DNA of 41,226 bases, taken from the NCBI RefSeq assembly GCF_018531445.1, contig NZ_JAHDTH010000047.1:1-41226 (forward strand), written 5' to 3'. The position numbers and the translations under genes were made by a program. Source of the stretch: Pseudonocardia lacus (GTDB lineage: Bacteria > Actinomycetota > Actinomycetes > Mycobacteriales > Pseudonocardiaceae). The notes under the pieces were generated by a model. That model made no database searches and was not told the DNA's origin. It was given only the letters and a program-made list of their open reading frames with translations. Below are positions 25,607-34,843 of the stretch, piece by piece (positions within the stretch are counted from its first letter, which is position 1; each line of letters begins with the position of its first letter).

Positions 25607-28600
25607 GAAGACTCCTCGTCGTGATTGCCACCCGCGCCTGCGGGGTCGTTGCCACCGTTGGATCCGGATCCGTTAGGAGTTGCCGTACCGCCGCGGAGCC
25701 GCTGTTCGCGGCCCTGTCGGACACCTTGTTGATAGCTCGCCAGCCGGCCCCGGATGTTCTCGGCACTGCGCGCCGGGGACGCCGGAGCGGCCAGCACAGC
25801 AGATCCTGCACTGCCGGGGACGAGCCGTGCGCGCGGGCGGCGCTTCGGCAGCCCGGCCGTCGTGAGCTCGCTCGCCCGGTCGTCGGCGGCGGCACCGCGG
25901 GCCGCGCGCCACCCGTCGTCGGCCTCGGTCGCGAAGTCCCGGGTGCCGCGACCGGCGATCGCGCCCACCGGCTCGGGCTCGGGCTGCGGCTGGGGCTGGG
26001 GAGCCGGTCGCTCGACCTCGGCGGGAGCCGGCGCGGGCGCCGGAGCCGGAGCCGGAGCGGGCGCCTGGGCGACCGGAGCCGCCGCGGGGGCCGGCGCGGG
26101 TGCCGGGGTCGGGGTGACCGCCGGCTGGGCGGTGGTCTTCTGCGAGTCGTAGTCGACCGGGATCTGGCGGTTCGACCGGAACCAGGCCGAGGCGATCTCC
26201 TCGAAGATCGGCGTGGTCTCGGTCGGGTCGAAGCGGCGCTGCTCCTGCTGCTGCTGTTGCGGGGGCGGCGCCATCGGCCGGCGGCCGACGGGCGGGCCGT
26301 CGGGCTGCGGCTCGGCCGGGACGACCGGCGCGAACAGCCCGTCGGCCGCGCTGCTGTCCGAGGGACCGGCGAACGGCTGCGGGCGCGACGCGCGCGGCTC
26401 GCGCTTGGGCAGCTCCGACGCCGGTACCCGCTGCGGGAGCTCCGGGAGCGCCCGGTCGGGACGGGACTGCTCCGGCTGCGGCCGCTCGGGCTGGGCCGGC
26501 GGCATGTCCGGGCGCGACCGCTGGGCAGGCTCCGACGGGTGCAGCGACCGCGGGCGCCCGTCCTCGACCGGCTCGCGCGGGGGCAGCCCCGGCGGCTGCG
26601 GCGACGTGCCGGGGACCCGGCGCGGCAGCGGGGAACCCGAGTACTGGTGCCCGCGCCCGCCCTCGTCGGTCGGCTCGCCGGGAGCGCCCCGCTCCTCCTC
26701 CGGCGGCTGGGCCGGGAAGGACCGCGACGGCGTGACCGGCCCGGTCTCGCGGGCGTGCGGAGCGCGCTCCTGCTGGCCCTGCTGACCGTGCTGCTGACCG
26801 TGCTGCTGACCGCGGCCGGCCGGCGGCATGCCCGGCGACGAGCCGTTGCCACCGCCGTTGTGGCCGCCCTGGAAGAAGCCCGGGTCGGCGCCGCTGCCCG
26901 GGTAGGGCTGGGCGTCGGGACGGCTGTCGGGTCGGGGCTGGTGCTGCCGAATGGACGCCGTGCGCCTGGCGGCGGCCTCCTGGTCGCGGCGGGCCTGCTC
27001 GGCGATCTCGCGGGCCCGGTCGTCGTGGGACCGTGCCGGCTGGTCGGCCGGGCCGCCACGGCCCCGGTCGGCGTCGGGGGGCAGCGGCGGGCCGTCGCGG
27101 TCGGGCCGCAGGGTCGAACCGGGACGGCGGGTCGGCAGGTGCGGGGTGCCGTTCGCGGCGGGCGGCGGGGCACCCAGCGGGTAGCCGCCGCTCTCCGGGG
27201 CCTGCGCGTCGAAGACGCTCGTCGGGTTCGACGGGCCGTCGGTGCCGGCAACCAGCGCGGAGAGGGAACCGTTCGGCGAACCGTTCGGCAATCCGTTGAC
27301 ACCGGAGCCGTTGGCCACCCGCTGCGGGAGGCCGTTCGGGGTGGCCTGGCTCGGCTGGCCGCCGAACGGGCGGGGCGCCTCGGAGCCCGGCGTCGCCGAG
27401 ATGAGGTAGGCCGGCACGGTGACCGAGGCGGTCAGCCCGCTGGACTGGCCCGCGGTGGAGGTGCCCAGCCGGACGCTGATGCCGTGCCGGGCGCCCAGGC
27501 GGCCGACCACGAACAGGCCCATGCGGCGCGAGGCCGAGACGTCGACCGAGGACGGGCCGGCCAGGCGCTGGTTGGCGTCCATCAGCTCGTGCTCGACCAT
27601 GCCGACGCCGCGGTCGGAGATCTCCACGACGACCGAGCCGTCCGGGGTGCGGGCCGAGCTCATGACCACCTGCGACTCCGGCGGGGAGAAGTTGGTGGCG
27701 TTGTCCAGCAGCTCGGCCAGCAGGTGCACGAGGTCGGCGCCCGCGCGGCCGGCCACGGTGGCCGTCGGCGGGGACTGCACGACGATCCGCTGGTACTGCT
27801 CGACCTCCGACACCGCCGCCCGCAGCACGTCGACCAGGGGGATCGGGGCCGCGTTCCGCTTGGCGAGGTCGGTGCCCGCGAGGACCAACAGGTTCTCCGA
27901 GTTGCGCCGCATGCGGGTGGCGAGGTGGTCGAGCTGGAACAGGTTGGACAGCTGGTCGGGGTCCTGCTCGTTGCTCTCCAGCTGCTCGATCAGCTGCAGC
28001 TGGCGCTCGACCAGCGCCTGGCTGCGGCGGGAGAGGTTGACGAACATCGCGCTGACGTTCTGCTGCAGCGCCGCCTGCTCGGCGGCCAGCCGGACCGCCT
28101 GGCCGTGCACCGCGTCGAACGCCCGGGCCACCTGGCCGACCTCGTCGCTGCTGGTGATGGGCACCGCGTCGACCGCGACGTCGGGCGTCTCACCGGCGCG
28201 CATGCTCTCGACCGCCTGCGGCAGCCGCCGCTCGGCGACGTCCAGGGCGGCGGTGCGCAGCACGCGCAGCGACCGGATCAGCGCCCGGGCGACCAGGATC
28301 GCGACCGTGATGCCGGCCAGCAGGCCCAGCATCAGGATCACCGACTGGATGCCGGCGTTGTTGCTGGCCGCCTGCTCCGCCGCGACCGAGGTGTTGACCA
28401 GTTCGGTGCGCAGCATCTGCGCGGACCGGTCGGCCGCCGCGCGCGAGCCGTTGTAGGCGGTGTCCCACTCGAACGGCTCAAGGGTGATCTCGCCGTCGGA
28501 CGGGGTGGCCAGCAGCGCCAGCTTGAGGCGCTCGCGCTGGGAGTTGGCGGCGTCGTCGAGGAAGTTGCCGAAGGTGGACAGCTGCTCGGGGGTCAGCGCG

Positions 28601-29319
28601 ACCTGGTACTCGCGGTAGTCCGCGGTGAGCTGGTTGTCCGTCGCGGTGACCGTGTTGACGTCGCCGGTCTGCAGCGTCTTGGCCCTGATCGCCGTGCCGA
28701 GCACCGTGTGCTGGATGGCGAGCTGCTCGTTGGCGCTGGTCACGGCGGTGAGCGCGTCGGCGAGGCCGGCGGTGCCCGGGGTGCGCAGCTGGCGCAGCAG
28801 CGCGCGGTCGAGGACGTCGACGCCCTCGATGAGCTGGGTGTAGCGGCCGCGGACCTGGTTGACGCCCGCCGCCGCGTTGTCGGTGACGTCGCCGCGCAGC
28901 ACCGACAGCTGCGACAGCCCCGACTCGGCCTGCTGCAGCGCCGAGATCGTGGTGGCGTCGAGCTCGGTGGCGCCGCGGACGGTGGTCAGCATCTCGCCGA
29001 TCTCGATGTCGGCGTTGCTGAAGCCGATCTCGAGCACGCTCCGGTCGCCCCCGCGCAGCTCGGCCACGAACAGCGTGGCCTCGTCGCGCTCCCCGCGCAG
29101 GGCCGACGCGGCCTCGGCGACCTCCTGCTGGACCTCCAGCAGCCGGGTGCTCCGGCCCAGGTCGGCGGCGTCGCCGGCCTGGTCGGCGACGCGCAGCACG
29201 CCGAGCACGAGTGCGAGAACGGCGGGCAGCAGACCGACGACGGCGAGCTTCCACACCAGCGTCCAGTTGCGCGGATTCAGCCGCTCGGACCAGGACCGGC
29301 TGGTCTCCGTGGTGGTCAC
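25603..29319 (-). CDS. Conservon NIT-domain sensor kinase with long disordered tail (CvnA-type)
   Basis: A 1238-residue membrane protein. TM1 is about 20-43; a NIT-like helical extracytoplasmic sensor spans about 50-320; TM2 is about 326-347, followed by HAMP. A helical dimerisation segment with His465 (FQLDHLATR) precedes an HATPase domain with N-box [10 protein letters not shown] (538-547) and G-box DRGVGM (569-574). The remaining 590 or so residues are Pro/Gln/Arg-rich and disordered, with HGQQ and PAPA runs. GTG 29319 is preferred over 29373 because GGGGGA lies about 8 bases upstream. It heads the conservon. The tail probably tethers the soluble partners; that is inference. Confidence 0.9.
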   Translation of the reverse strand: MTTTETSRSWSERLNPRNWTLVWKLAVVGLLPAVLALVLGVLRVADQAGDAADLGRSTRLLEVQQEVAEAASALRGERDEATLFVAELRGGDRSVLEIGFSNADIEIGEMLTTVRGATELDATTISALQQAESGLSQLSVLRGDVTDNAAAGVNQVRGRYTQLIEGVDVLDRALLRQLRTPGTAGLADALTAVTSANEQLAIQHTVLGTAIRAKTLQTGDVNTVTATDNQLTADYREYQVALTPEQLSTFGNFLDDAANSQRERLKLALLATPSDGEITLEPFEWDTAYNGSRAAADRSAQMLRTELVNTSVAAEQAASNNAGIQSVILMLGLLAGITVAILVARALIRSLRVLRTAALDVAERRLPQAVESMRAGETPDVAVDAVPITSSDEVGQVARAFDAVHGQAVRLAAEQAALQQNVSAMFVNLSRRSQALVERQLQLIEQLESNEQDPDQLSNLFQLDHLATRMRRNSENLLVLAGTDLAKRNAAPIPLVDVLRAAVSEVEQYQRIVVQSPPTATVAGRAGADLVHLLAELLDNATNFSPPESQVVMSSARTPDGSVVVEISDRGVGMVEHELMDANQRLAGPSSVDVSASRRMGLFVVGRLGARHGISVRLGTSTAGQSSGLTASVTVPAYLISATPGSEAPRPFGGQPSQATPNGLPQRVANGSGVNGLPNGSPNGSLSALVAGTDGPSNPTSVFDAQAPESGGYPLGAPPPAANGTPHLPTRRPGSTLRPDRDGPPLPPDADRGRGGPADQPARSHDDRAREIAEQARRDQEAAARRTASIRQHQPRPDSRPDAQPYPGSGADPGFFQGGHNGGGNGSSPGMPPAGRGQQHGQQHGQQGQQERAPHARETGPVTPSRSFPAQPPEEERGAPGEPTDEGGRGHQYSGSPLPRRVPGTSPQPPGLPPREPVEDGRPRSLHPSEPAQRSRPDMPPAQPERPQPEQSRPDRALPELPQRVPASELPKREPRASRPQPFAGPSDSSAADGLFAPVVPAEPQPDGPPVGRRPMAPPPQQQQQEQRRFDPTETTPIFEEIASAWFRSNRQIPVDYDSQKTTAQPAVTPTPAPAPAPAAAPVAQAPAPAPAPAPAPAPAEVERPAPQPQPQPEPEPVGAIAGRGTRDFATEADDGWRAARGAAADDRASELTTAGLPKRRPRARLVPGSAGSAVLAAPASPARSAENIRGRLASYQQGVRQGREQRLRGGTATPNGSGSNGGNDPAGAGGNHDEESS

Positions 29320-29832
29320 GTCAACGTCCCCCTGAGGATTGCCGGCGACGATCCGCCGAACTTTGGCACGCACGGACGTCCGCTGGCGACCCTGAACTGG
29401 ACGAAGGGCAGTCCAGGGTCGGTGGATGACCGGAATCGGGCGGCACGCCCGCGGGGCATGGGCATCGGGACAGTCCGTAGCGCCTTAGGTGGTCGGGGCT
29501 GAACCGGTCGGGTGTCCGGTCCGGGAGGGCGAGCACGCTCAGTGGGGTTCTCCGACACGCACCCCCCGGTGGCCGGGTGAGGGCCGTCCCGACCCGGTAG
29601 GATCTTGGCGGCACGCGTGCGCTCGGACTGAGAGCCCGGGCAGTATAACCCTGGGGTCGTCGGCGATCCTCGGGCCCGTACCCGCACCCGGTCCGACCCG
29701 TCCGGCCGGGTCAACGCGCCGGGCCGGCTGCCCCACCGCTCCCCGCCGGACGGCGGCCGGCCGTCGGTGTGCGCGCGTACCGTCGTTGCGGGCGCCCGGC
29801 ACTCGGCGCCCTCGTCCGAGGAGTGACCGACC
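29320..29832. other. Divergent intergenic region, conservon / XPB helicase
   Basis: No credible gene. Possible promoter elements are TAGGAT (about 29598), TATAAC on the plus strand or TATACT on the minus strand (29642-29649), and TACCGT (about 29777) nearer the helicase gene. None has a good -35. The helicase SD GAGGAG (29817-29822) closes the region. Confidence 0.5.
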
Positions 29833-31494
29833 ATGTCCGACGGTCCGCTGATCGTCCAGTCCGACAAGACGCTGCTGCTCGAGGTCGACCACCCCGACGC
29901 CGAGTCCGCCCGGATCGCGATCGCGCCCTTCGCCGAGCTCGAACGCGCCCCCGAGCACGTCCACACCTACCGCGTCACGCCGCTCGCGCTGTGGAACGCG
30001 CGCGCCGCCGGCCACGACGCCGAGCAGGTCGTCGACGCGCTCGTCCGCTACTCCCGCTACGCCGTCCCGCAGCCGCTGCTGGTCGACGTCGTCGACACGA
30101 TGGGCCGCTACGGCCGGCTGCAGCTCACCCAGTCGCCCGTGCACGGGCTGGTGCTCGTCGCGCTCGACCGCGCCGTGCTGGAGGAGGTGCTGCGCCAGAA
30201 GAAGATCGCCCCGCTGCTGGGCAACCGCATCGACGACGACACGGTCATCGTGCACGCCTCCGAGCGCGGCCACCTCAAGCAGGCCCTGCTGAAGATCGGC
30301 TGGCCGGCCGAGGACCTCGCCGGCTACGTCGACGGCGAGGCCCACCCGATCGCGCTCGCCGAGGACGGCTGGACGCTGCGCGACTACCAGAAGGCCGCCG
30401 TCGACGGGTTCTGGGCGGGCGGCTCGGGCGTCGTGGTGCTGCCGTGCGGCGCGGGCAAGACGCTCGTCGGCGCGGCCGCGATGGCCCAGGCCCAGGCCAC
30501 CACGCTGATCCTGGTCACCAACACCGTCGCCGGCCGGCAGTGGAAGCGCGAGCTCATCGCCCGCACCTCGCTCACCGAGGACGAGATCGGCGAGTACTCG
30601 GGCGAGCGCAAGGAGATCCGCCCGGTCACCATCGCGACCTACCAGGTGATGACCCGCAAGTCCAAGGGCGAGTACCGGCACCTGGAGCTGTTCGACTCCC
30701 GCGACTGGGGCCTGGTCATCTACGACGAGGTGCACCTGCTGCCGGCCCCGGTCTTCCGGATGACCGCCGACCTGCAGTCCCGCCGCCGCCTCGGCCTCAC
30801 CGCCACCCTGGTCCGCGAGGACGGCCGCGAGGGCGACGTGTTCTCCCTGATCGGGCCCAAGCGCTACGACGCGCCGTGGCGCGACATCGAGAACCAGGGC
30901 TGGATCGCCCCCGCCGAGTGCACCGAGGTCCGCGTCACGCTCACCGACAACGAGCGCATGGGCTACGCCGTCGCCGACGCCGAGGAGCGCTACCGGATGG
31001 CCTCCACCGCGCGCACCAAGCTCAAGGTGGTCCGCGCGGTCCTCGACCGCCACCCGGGCGAGCCCGCCCTGGTCATCGGCGCCTACCTCGACCAGCTCGA
31101 CGAGCTCGGTGCGGAGCTCGACGCCCCGGTCATCCAGGGCTCCACGAGGAACAAGGAGCGCGAGGCCCTCTACGACCGCTTCCGCCGCGGCGAGATCCCG
31201 GTGCTGGTCGTCAGCAAGGTCGCCAACTTCTCCGTCGACCTGCCCGAGGCCAGCGTGGCGGTGCAGGTGTCGGGCACCTTCGGGTCGCGGCAGGAGGAGG
31301 CGCAGCGGCTCGGCCGGCTGCTGCGGCCCAAGGGCGACGGCCGCCAGGCCCACTTCTACTCGGTGGTCTCGCGCGACACGGTCGACACCGACTACGCCCA
31401 GCACCGCCAGCGGTTCCTGGCGGAGCAGGGCTACGCCTACCGGATCGTCGACGCCGACGACCTGCTCGGGCCGGCGGTGCCGGACCCGAGCTGA
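29833..31494 (+). CDS. XPB/Ercc3-type DNA helicase
   Basis: A 553-residue superfamily 2 helicase of the bacterial XPB family. The N-terminal damage-recognition-like region covers residues 1-175. Motif I is PCGAGKT (204-210), motif II DEVH (298-301), motif III TAT (323-325), the XPB-specific RED motif is 328-330, and motif VI QRLGRLLRP lies near 485. These enzymes unwind DNA 3' to 5' and are linked to DNA repair. SD GAGGAG precedes the ATG. In mycobacteria this gene (Rv0861c) adjoins the helicase-associated gene found here at 21577; here a conservon separates them. Confidence 0.95.
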   Translation: MSDGPLIVQSDKTLLLEVDHPDAESARIAIAPFAELERAPEHVHTYRVTPLALWNARAAGHDAEQVVDALVRYSRYAVPQPLLVDVVDTMGRYGRLQLTQSPVHGLVLVALDRAVLEEVLRQKKIAPLLGNRIDDDTVIVHASERGHLKQALLKIGWPAEDLAGYVDGEAHPIALAEDGWTLRDYQKAAVDGFWAGGSGVVVLPCGAGKTLVGAAAMAQAQATTLILVTNTVAGRQWKRELIARTSLTEDEIGEYSGERKEIRPVTIATYQVMTRKSKGEYRHLELFDSRDWGLVIYDEVHLLPAPVFRMTADLQSRRRLGLTATLVREDGREGDVFSLIGPKRYDAPWRDIENQGWIAPAECTEVRVTLTDNERMGYAVADAEERYRMASTARTKLKVVRAVLDRHPGEPALVIGAYLDQLDELGAELDAPVIQGSTRNKEREALYDRFRRGEIPVLVVSKVANFSVDLPEASVAVQVSGTFGSRQEEAQRLGRLLRPKGDGRQAHFYSVVSRDTVDTDYAQHRQRFLAEQGYAYRIVDADDLLGPAVPDPS

Positions 31495-31526
31495 CCACCC
31501 TCGTCCCTCCTCTTCACAAGGGCGTT

Positions 31527-31564
31527 GTCCTCTTCACAGCCTCCCCGGAGGCTGTGAAGAGGAC
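31527..31564. terminator. 18-bp perfect inverted repeat after the helicase gene
   Basis: Arms 31527-31544 and 31547-31564 (GTCCTCTTCACAGCCTCC and its complement) are perfect with only two bases between them. The half-element CCTCTTCACA is also present once upstream at 31509-31518. It lies 32 bases beyond the helicase stop and is a likely terminator. Confidence 0.75.
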
Positions 31565-31634
31565 GCAAACCCTGCGCGGACGGCCTGAGCAGGGCTTGTC
31601 CGCCCCGATTGCAGAGCGATGTCGGCCGTTCGCT

Positions 31635-31663
31635 TTGTGCGACTGCTCTTATTGGGCTAATCT
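31635..31663 (+). promoter_or_regulatory. Promoter upstream of small membrane protein
   Basis: TTGTGC (31635-31640), a 17-base spacer and TAATCT (31658-31663) make one of the best sigma-70-type promoters in the window, in an AT-richer patch. Transcription should start near 31670. Confidence 0.6.
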
Positions 31664-31703
31664 GTTCTCAGGCTGCGAAAAGGCGTCGGACCCGGGGGTC
31701 GTC

Positions 31704-31892
31704 ATCTCCACTGTCGGATGGATCCTCGTCGGGGCGGCCGTCTGGCTGGTCGTCGCCACGGGTGTCGGCATGGTGATCGGCCGGACCATCCGGCTGCGCG
31801 AGCGGCAGGTCTTCGACGATCCGGAGGAGACCCCGCACTCCGGCATCCCCAGCCAGAACATGGGCTCGCACGACCGCGACCACCGCCGCTGA
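31704..31892 (+). CDS. Small single-TM protein, non-standard start
   Basis: A reading frame of about 62 residues with one strong membrane helix (VGWILVGAAVWLVVATGVGMVIG), a basic stop-transfer RTIRLRERQ, and a polar tail ending SHDRDHRR, typical of a small inner-membrane protein. Downstream of the promoter at 31635-31663 the frame has no ATG, GTG or TTG before the helix. The codons before it are GTC GTC ATC, with GGGGG five bases before the ATC at 31704. An internal ATG exists only at the end of the helix. I list the ATC as a placeholder. Family unknown; sequencing error or initiation at a rare codon are both possible. Confidence 0.55.
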   Translation: MSTVGWILVGAAVWLVVATGVGMVIGRTIRLRERQVFDDPEETPHSGIPSQNMGSHDRDHRR

Positions 31893-31949
31893 GCCCTCGC
31901 GACGTGACGGGTGTCGCATCCGACGTCCGGTGTGTGCGAATCTCCGGTC

Positions 31950-33134
31950 ATGCCGACGCGGGGTGATCGTGCGGCCGCCGACCGTGCGGCCGAGCACCAG
32001 CGCCTGCTCGACGCGCTGCTCGTGGAGCGCGAGGGGCTGCTCACGGTGCTCGACCGGGTGCTCGCGCTGCGCGGCACCGCCCGGCTGCTGCGCGACGCGG
32101 CCGGCGCCGACGCCGGGTTCGTCGCCGACACCGACGGCGACGGCGGCGTCATCCGCTGGCTCGCCGGCACCCGCACCGACTCCCTGCAGGACCTGATCGT
32201 GCCCGTCGGCCAGGGCGTCGGCGGGCGGGTGATGGCGCTGGGCCGGCCGGTGCGGGTGAGCGACTACGTGACCTCGCGCAGCATCACCCACCAGTTCGAC
32301 AGCGTGGTCAGCCGGGAGGCGCTCTCGGCGATGCTCGCGGTGCCGATCGTGCGGGAGCGGGCCGGTCGCCAGCAGACGGTGGCGGTGGCCTACGCGGCGC
32401 TGCGCGGCCCGGGCGAGTTCGGCGACGACGCCGTGCGGGCGGTGCAGGGGGTGGCGGCGGACGCGGCGGTGGCGCTGGCGCTGGCCGAGCGGGCCGAGGC
32501 CGGCCGGGAGACGGCGGTGGCCGCCGAGCGCAGGCGGATGCAGGCATCCCTGCACGACTCGGTGGGGGCGATGCTGTTCTCGATCGGGGCGCAGGTCCGC
32601 GACCTGCGCTCGACGCTGCCCGACAACCCGGTCCTGCGCACCCGCCTCGGCAGGCTGGAGTCCGACGTGTCGGCGGCCGCGCTGGCGCTGCGCGAGTCGC
32701 TGCTGGCGCTGTCGGAGTCCAGCCCGGAGCGGGCGCTGCCGATCGAGCTGGCCGAGCACTGCCGCAGCTTCCAGGCCCGCACCGGGGTGGCGGCCCGGCT
32801 GGTGCAGCTCGGGGAGGTCAGCCCGCTGGACGCCGAGCGGACGACGTTGCTGGTCGGCGCGGTGCGGGAGGGCCTGTTGAACGTGGAGAAGCACGCCGGG
32901 GCGAGCACCGTCGTGGTGAGCCTGGGCGAGGACGAGGGTGGGGTCCAGGTGGCCGTGGCCGACGACGGCGCGCCGGCCGAGCCGGCCGGGGCGGAGGGCG
33001 TGCCCGGCACGGGGTTGGGGCTGCGGATGCTGGCGGAGCGGGCGGCGCGCTTCGGCGGGCGGGTCAGCCTGGTGCACGACGAGGACGGCGGCTCGACGCT
33101 GCGCATGCTGCTGCCGGCGCCGGGCCGGGCGTGA
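31950..33134 (+). CDS. GAF-domain sensor histidine kinase (NarL/DesK type)
   Basis: A 394-residue soluble histidine kinase. Residues 35-180 form a GAF sensor (ALRGTARLLRDAAGADAGFV; VPVGQGVGGRV; AVPIVRERA). The HisKA_3 dimerisation segment holds the phospho-acceptor His202 (ASLHDSVGAML). The HATPase_c domain ends the protein (VREGLLNVEKHAGA N-box, VADDGAP, GTGLGLRML G2 box). ATG 31950 has a -10-like GAATCT six bases upstream, so it may be leaderless. The cognate response regulator follows 25 bases after the stop. No membrane segment is present, so a cytoplasmic signal is sensed; no haem-ligand assignment is possible. Confidence 0.93.
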   Translation: MPTRGDRAAADRAAEHQRLLDALLVEREGLLTVLDRVLALRGTARLLRDAAGADAGFVADTDGDGGVIRWLAGTRTDSLQDLIVPVGQGVGGRVMALGRPVRVSDYVTSRSITHQFDSVVSREALSAMLAVPIVRERAGRQQTVAVAYAALRGPGEFGDDAVRAVQGVAADAAVALALAERAEAGRETAVAAERRRMQASLHDSVGAMLFSIGAQVRDLRSTLPDNPVLRTRLGRLESDVSAAALALRESLLALSESSPERALPIELAEHCRSFQARTGVAARLVQLGEVSPLDAERTTLLVGAVREGLLNVEKHAGASTVVVSLGEDEGGVQVAVADDGAPAEPAGAEGVPGTGLGLRMLAERAARFGGRVSLVHDEDGGSTLRMLLPAPGRA

Positions 33135-33159
33135 TGGGCGAGCTCTGCAGGGACCGGCG

Positions 33160-33780
33160 ATGAGTGCCGCCAAGGTGATGGTGGTCGACGACCACCCCGT
33201 CGTGCGCGACGGGGTGGCGCTGCTGCTGCGCGGTGAGCCGGCGCTCGTGGTGGTCGGGTCGGCGGAGAGCGGGAGGTCGGCGCTGGACCGGGCCGCCGGC
33301 CTCGCCCCCGACCTGGTGCTGCTCGACCTGCGGCTGCCCGACATGCTCGCCCCCGAGATCGTGGCCGGGCTGCGGGAGCGGGTGCCGTCGGCCCGGGTGG
33401 TCGTGTTCACCGCGCACGGCGACCACCACGGCGTGCAGGCCGCGCTCGACGCCGGGGCGCACGGCGCGCTGCTCAAGGACGCGGCGGCCACCGACCTGGT
33501 CGACGCGCTGCGCCGGGTGCTGCGCGGCGAGCGGGTGTGCGACCCGCGGATGGACCCGGGCGGGGCCAGCCGGGCGGCGCTGGCCCGCAGCGGGCTGACC
33601 CGCCGCGAGTACGAGGTGCTGCGCCTGGCCGCCCAGGGCCGGACGAACCCGGAGATCGCGGAGAGCACGGGCCTGGCCCGCAACACGGTCAAGACCTACC
33701 TGCAGTCCGCGTTGCACAAGCTGGGCGCCCGCAACCGCGTCGAGGCCATCGGCAAGGCGTCCGAGGCCGGCCTCCTCTGA
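33160..33780 (+). CDS. NarL/LuxR-family response regulator
   Basis: A 206-residue response regulator. The receiver domain has acidic residues Asp10-Asp11, phospho-acceptor Asp56 (VLLDLRLPD), Thr84 and Lys106. The C-terminal LuxR helix-turn-helix (about 145-200) reads SGLTRREYEVLRLAAQGRTNPEIA, then NTVKTYLQSALHKLGA. It pairs with the GAF kinase just upstream. Targets are unknown. A dispersed-family hairpin begins 7 bases after its stop codon. Confidence 0.95.
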   Translation: MSAAKVMVVDDHPVVRDGVALLLRGEPALVVVGSAESGRSALDRAAGLAPDLVLLDLRLPDMLAPEIVAGLRERVPSARVVVFTAHGDHHGVQAALDAGAHGALLKDAAATDLVDALRRVLRGERVCDPRMDPGGASRAALARSGLTRREYEVLRLAAQGRTNPEIAESTGLARNTVKTYLQSALHKLGARNRVEAIGKASEAGLL

Positions 33781-33787
33781 CCCACCC

Positions 33788-33854
33788 CCCGTCGAGAACG
33801 AAGTTGTTGCGGATGTTAGCGCTCACAACTCGCAGCAACCTCGTTCTCGACGGG
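33788..33854. repeat. Long hairpin, dispersed family copy 2
   Basis: Arms 33788-33811 and 33831-33854 pair over 24 bp with two imperfect positions. The outer 20 bases of the left arm are identical to those of the hairpin at 9641-9707, and both are preceded by a C-rich CCCACCC run. It lies 7 bases past the response regulator stop and is a likely terminator. Confidence 0.85.
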
Positions 33855-33935
33855 ATGGGCGACAGTTGGGCGCTTCCCGGATAACGGACTGTCAACATTC
33901 GTGCCGCCCCTCTCCAAGTGGGGGTGCCTGGTTGC

Positions 33936-33949
33936 TGTGATCCCTCACA
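33936..33949. promoter_or_regulatory. Palindrome TGTGA-N4-TCACA upstream of the ABC operon
   Basis: A perfect palindrome of two CRP-like half-sites with 4 rather than 6 bases between, 85 bases before the first transporter gene. The spacing is wrong for classical CRP, so a different regulator is as likely. Confidence 0.35.
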
Positions 33950-34033
33950 CGATGACCCCGATCGGCCGAACGGGGTCGCCGGAGCGAGGGAGCTCGAAGT
34001 GGTCACTGGGTTCCGACGGGCAGGTGCCCCGGA

Positions 34034-34843
34034 GTGCTGAGCGTGCGCGGGCTCTCCGTGCGGTACGGCCGGTCGGTGCTGGCCCTCGACGGCATCGACG
34101 TCGAGGTGCCCGACGACGGCGTGCTGGCGGTGCTCGGCGGCAACGGCGCGGGCAAGTCGACCCTGCTGCGCGCGGTCTCGGGCACCCTGAAGCTGCACCG
34201 CGGCGCGATCACCGCAGGCGAGATCCGGGTCGACGGCGAGCGCATCGACCGGCTCGACCCGGCCGTCGTGGTGCGGCGTGGGGTGGTGGCCGTCCCCGAG
34301 GGCCGCCAGGTGTTCGCCCGGATGACCGTCGAGGAGAACCTGCGGGCCGGCGGGCTGGGCGCCCGCTCCGCGGCCGACCGGGCAGCGGCGCGCCGCCGGG
34401 TGCACGACCTGTTCCCGGTGCTGGCCGAGCGGGCCGCCCAGCGGGCGGGGCTGCTGTCCGGCGGCGAGCAGCAGATGCTGGCCATCGGTCGGGCGCTGAT
34501 GTCCGGGCCGCGGCTGCTGCTGCTCGACGAGCCGTCGCTCGGGCTGGCCCCGCAGATGGTCGGCCGGATCGGGGGGATCATCCGGGAGATCCACGCGCAG
34601 GGCACGGTGGTGGTGCTCGTCGAGCAGAACGCGACGATGGCGCTGCGGGTCGCCGACCACGCCGCCGTGCTGGAGGTGGGCCGGATCGCGCTGTCCGGCC
34701 CGGCCGACGAGCTGGCCGCCAGCGACGACGTGCAGCGGCTCTACCTCGGCGGGCACGCCGAGTCGCAGGCGCAGGCCGAGACCGAGGCCGCCGCGGCGCA
34801 GGCGCAGCGGCGCGGCCGGACGCTGTCGCGGTGGGTCGGATGA
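34034..34843 (+). CDS. Branched-chain amino-acid-type ABC transporter ATPase (LivF-like)
   Basis: A 269-residue ABC ATPase. Walker A is GGNGAGKST (35-43), the signature is LSGGEQQ (about 139-145), Walker B is LLLLDEPS, and the switch follows in VVLVEQNATMAL, all typical of LivF. The C-terminal extension is Ala/Gln/Glu-rich. The GTG at 34034 has no well-spaced ribosome site, so the start is not secure. The ATGA overlap with the next ATPase gene shows coupling. This is the first gene of a five-gene HAAT importer; leading with livF rather than livK is less common. Confidence 0.9.
   Translation: MLSVRGLSVRYGRSVLALDGIDVEVPDDGVLAVLGGNGAGKSTLLRAVSGTLKLHRGAITAGEIRVDGERIDRLDPAVVVRRGVVAVPEGRQVFARMTVEENLRAGGLGARSAADRAAARRRVHDLFPVLAERAAQRAGLLSGGEQQMLAIGRALMSGPRLLLLDEPSLGLAPQMVGRIGGIIREIHAQGTVVVLVEQNATMALRVADHAAVLEVGRIALSGPADELAASDDVQRLYLGGHAESQAQAETEAAAAQAQRRGRTLSRWVG

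Noticed and set aside
25621..29502. A 1293-codon open frame on the plus strand opposite the conservon kinase
   Set aside because: It is the mirror of a GC-biased gene; its protein is Arg/Gly-rich without domains, whereas the minus strand encodes clear kinase motifs.
31718..31966. An 82-codon plus-strand frame beginning ATG 31718
   Set aside because: Its product is Arg/Gly/His-rich; the overlapping frame encodes a well-formed membrane helix with a stop-transfer signal.
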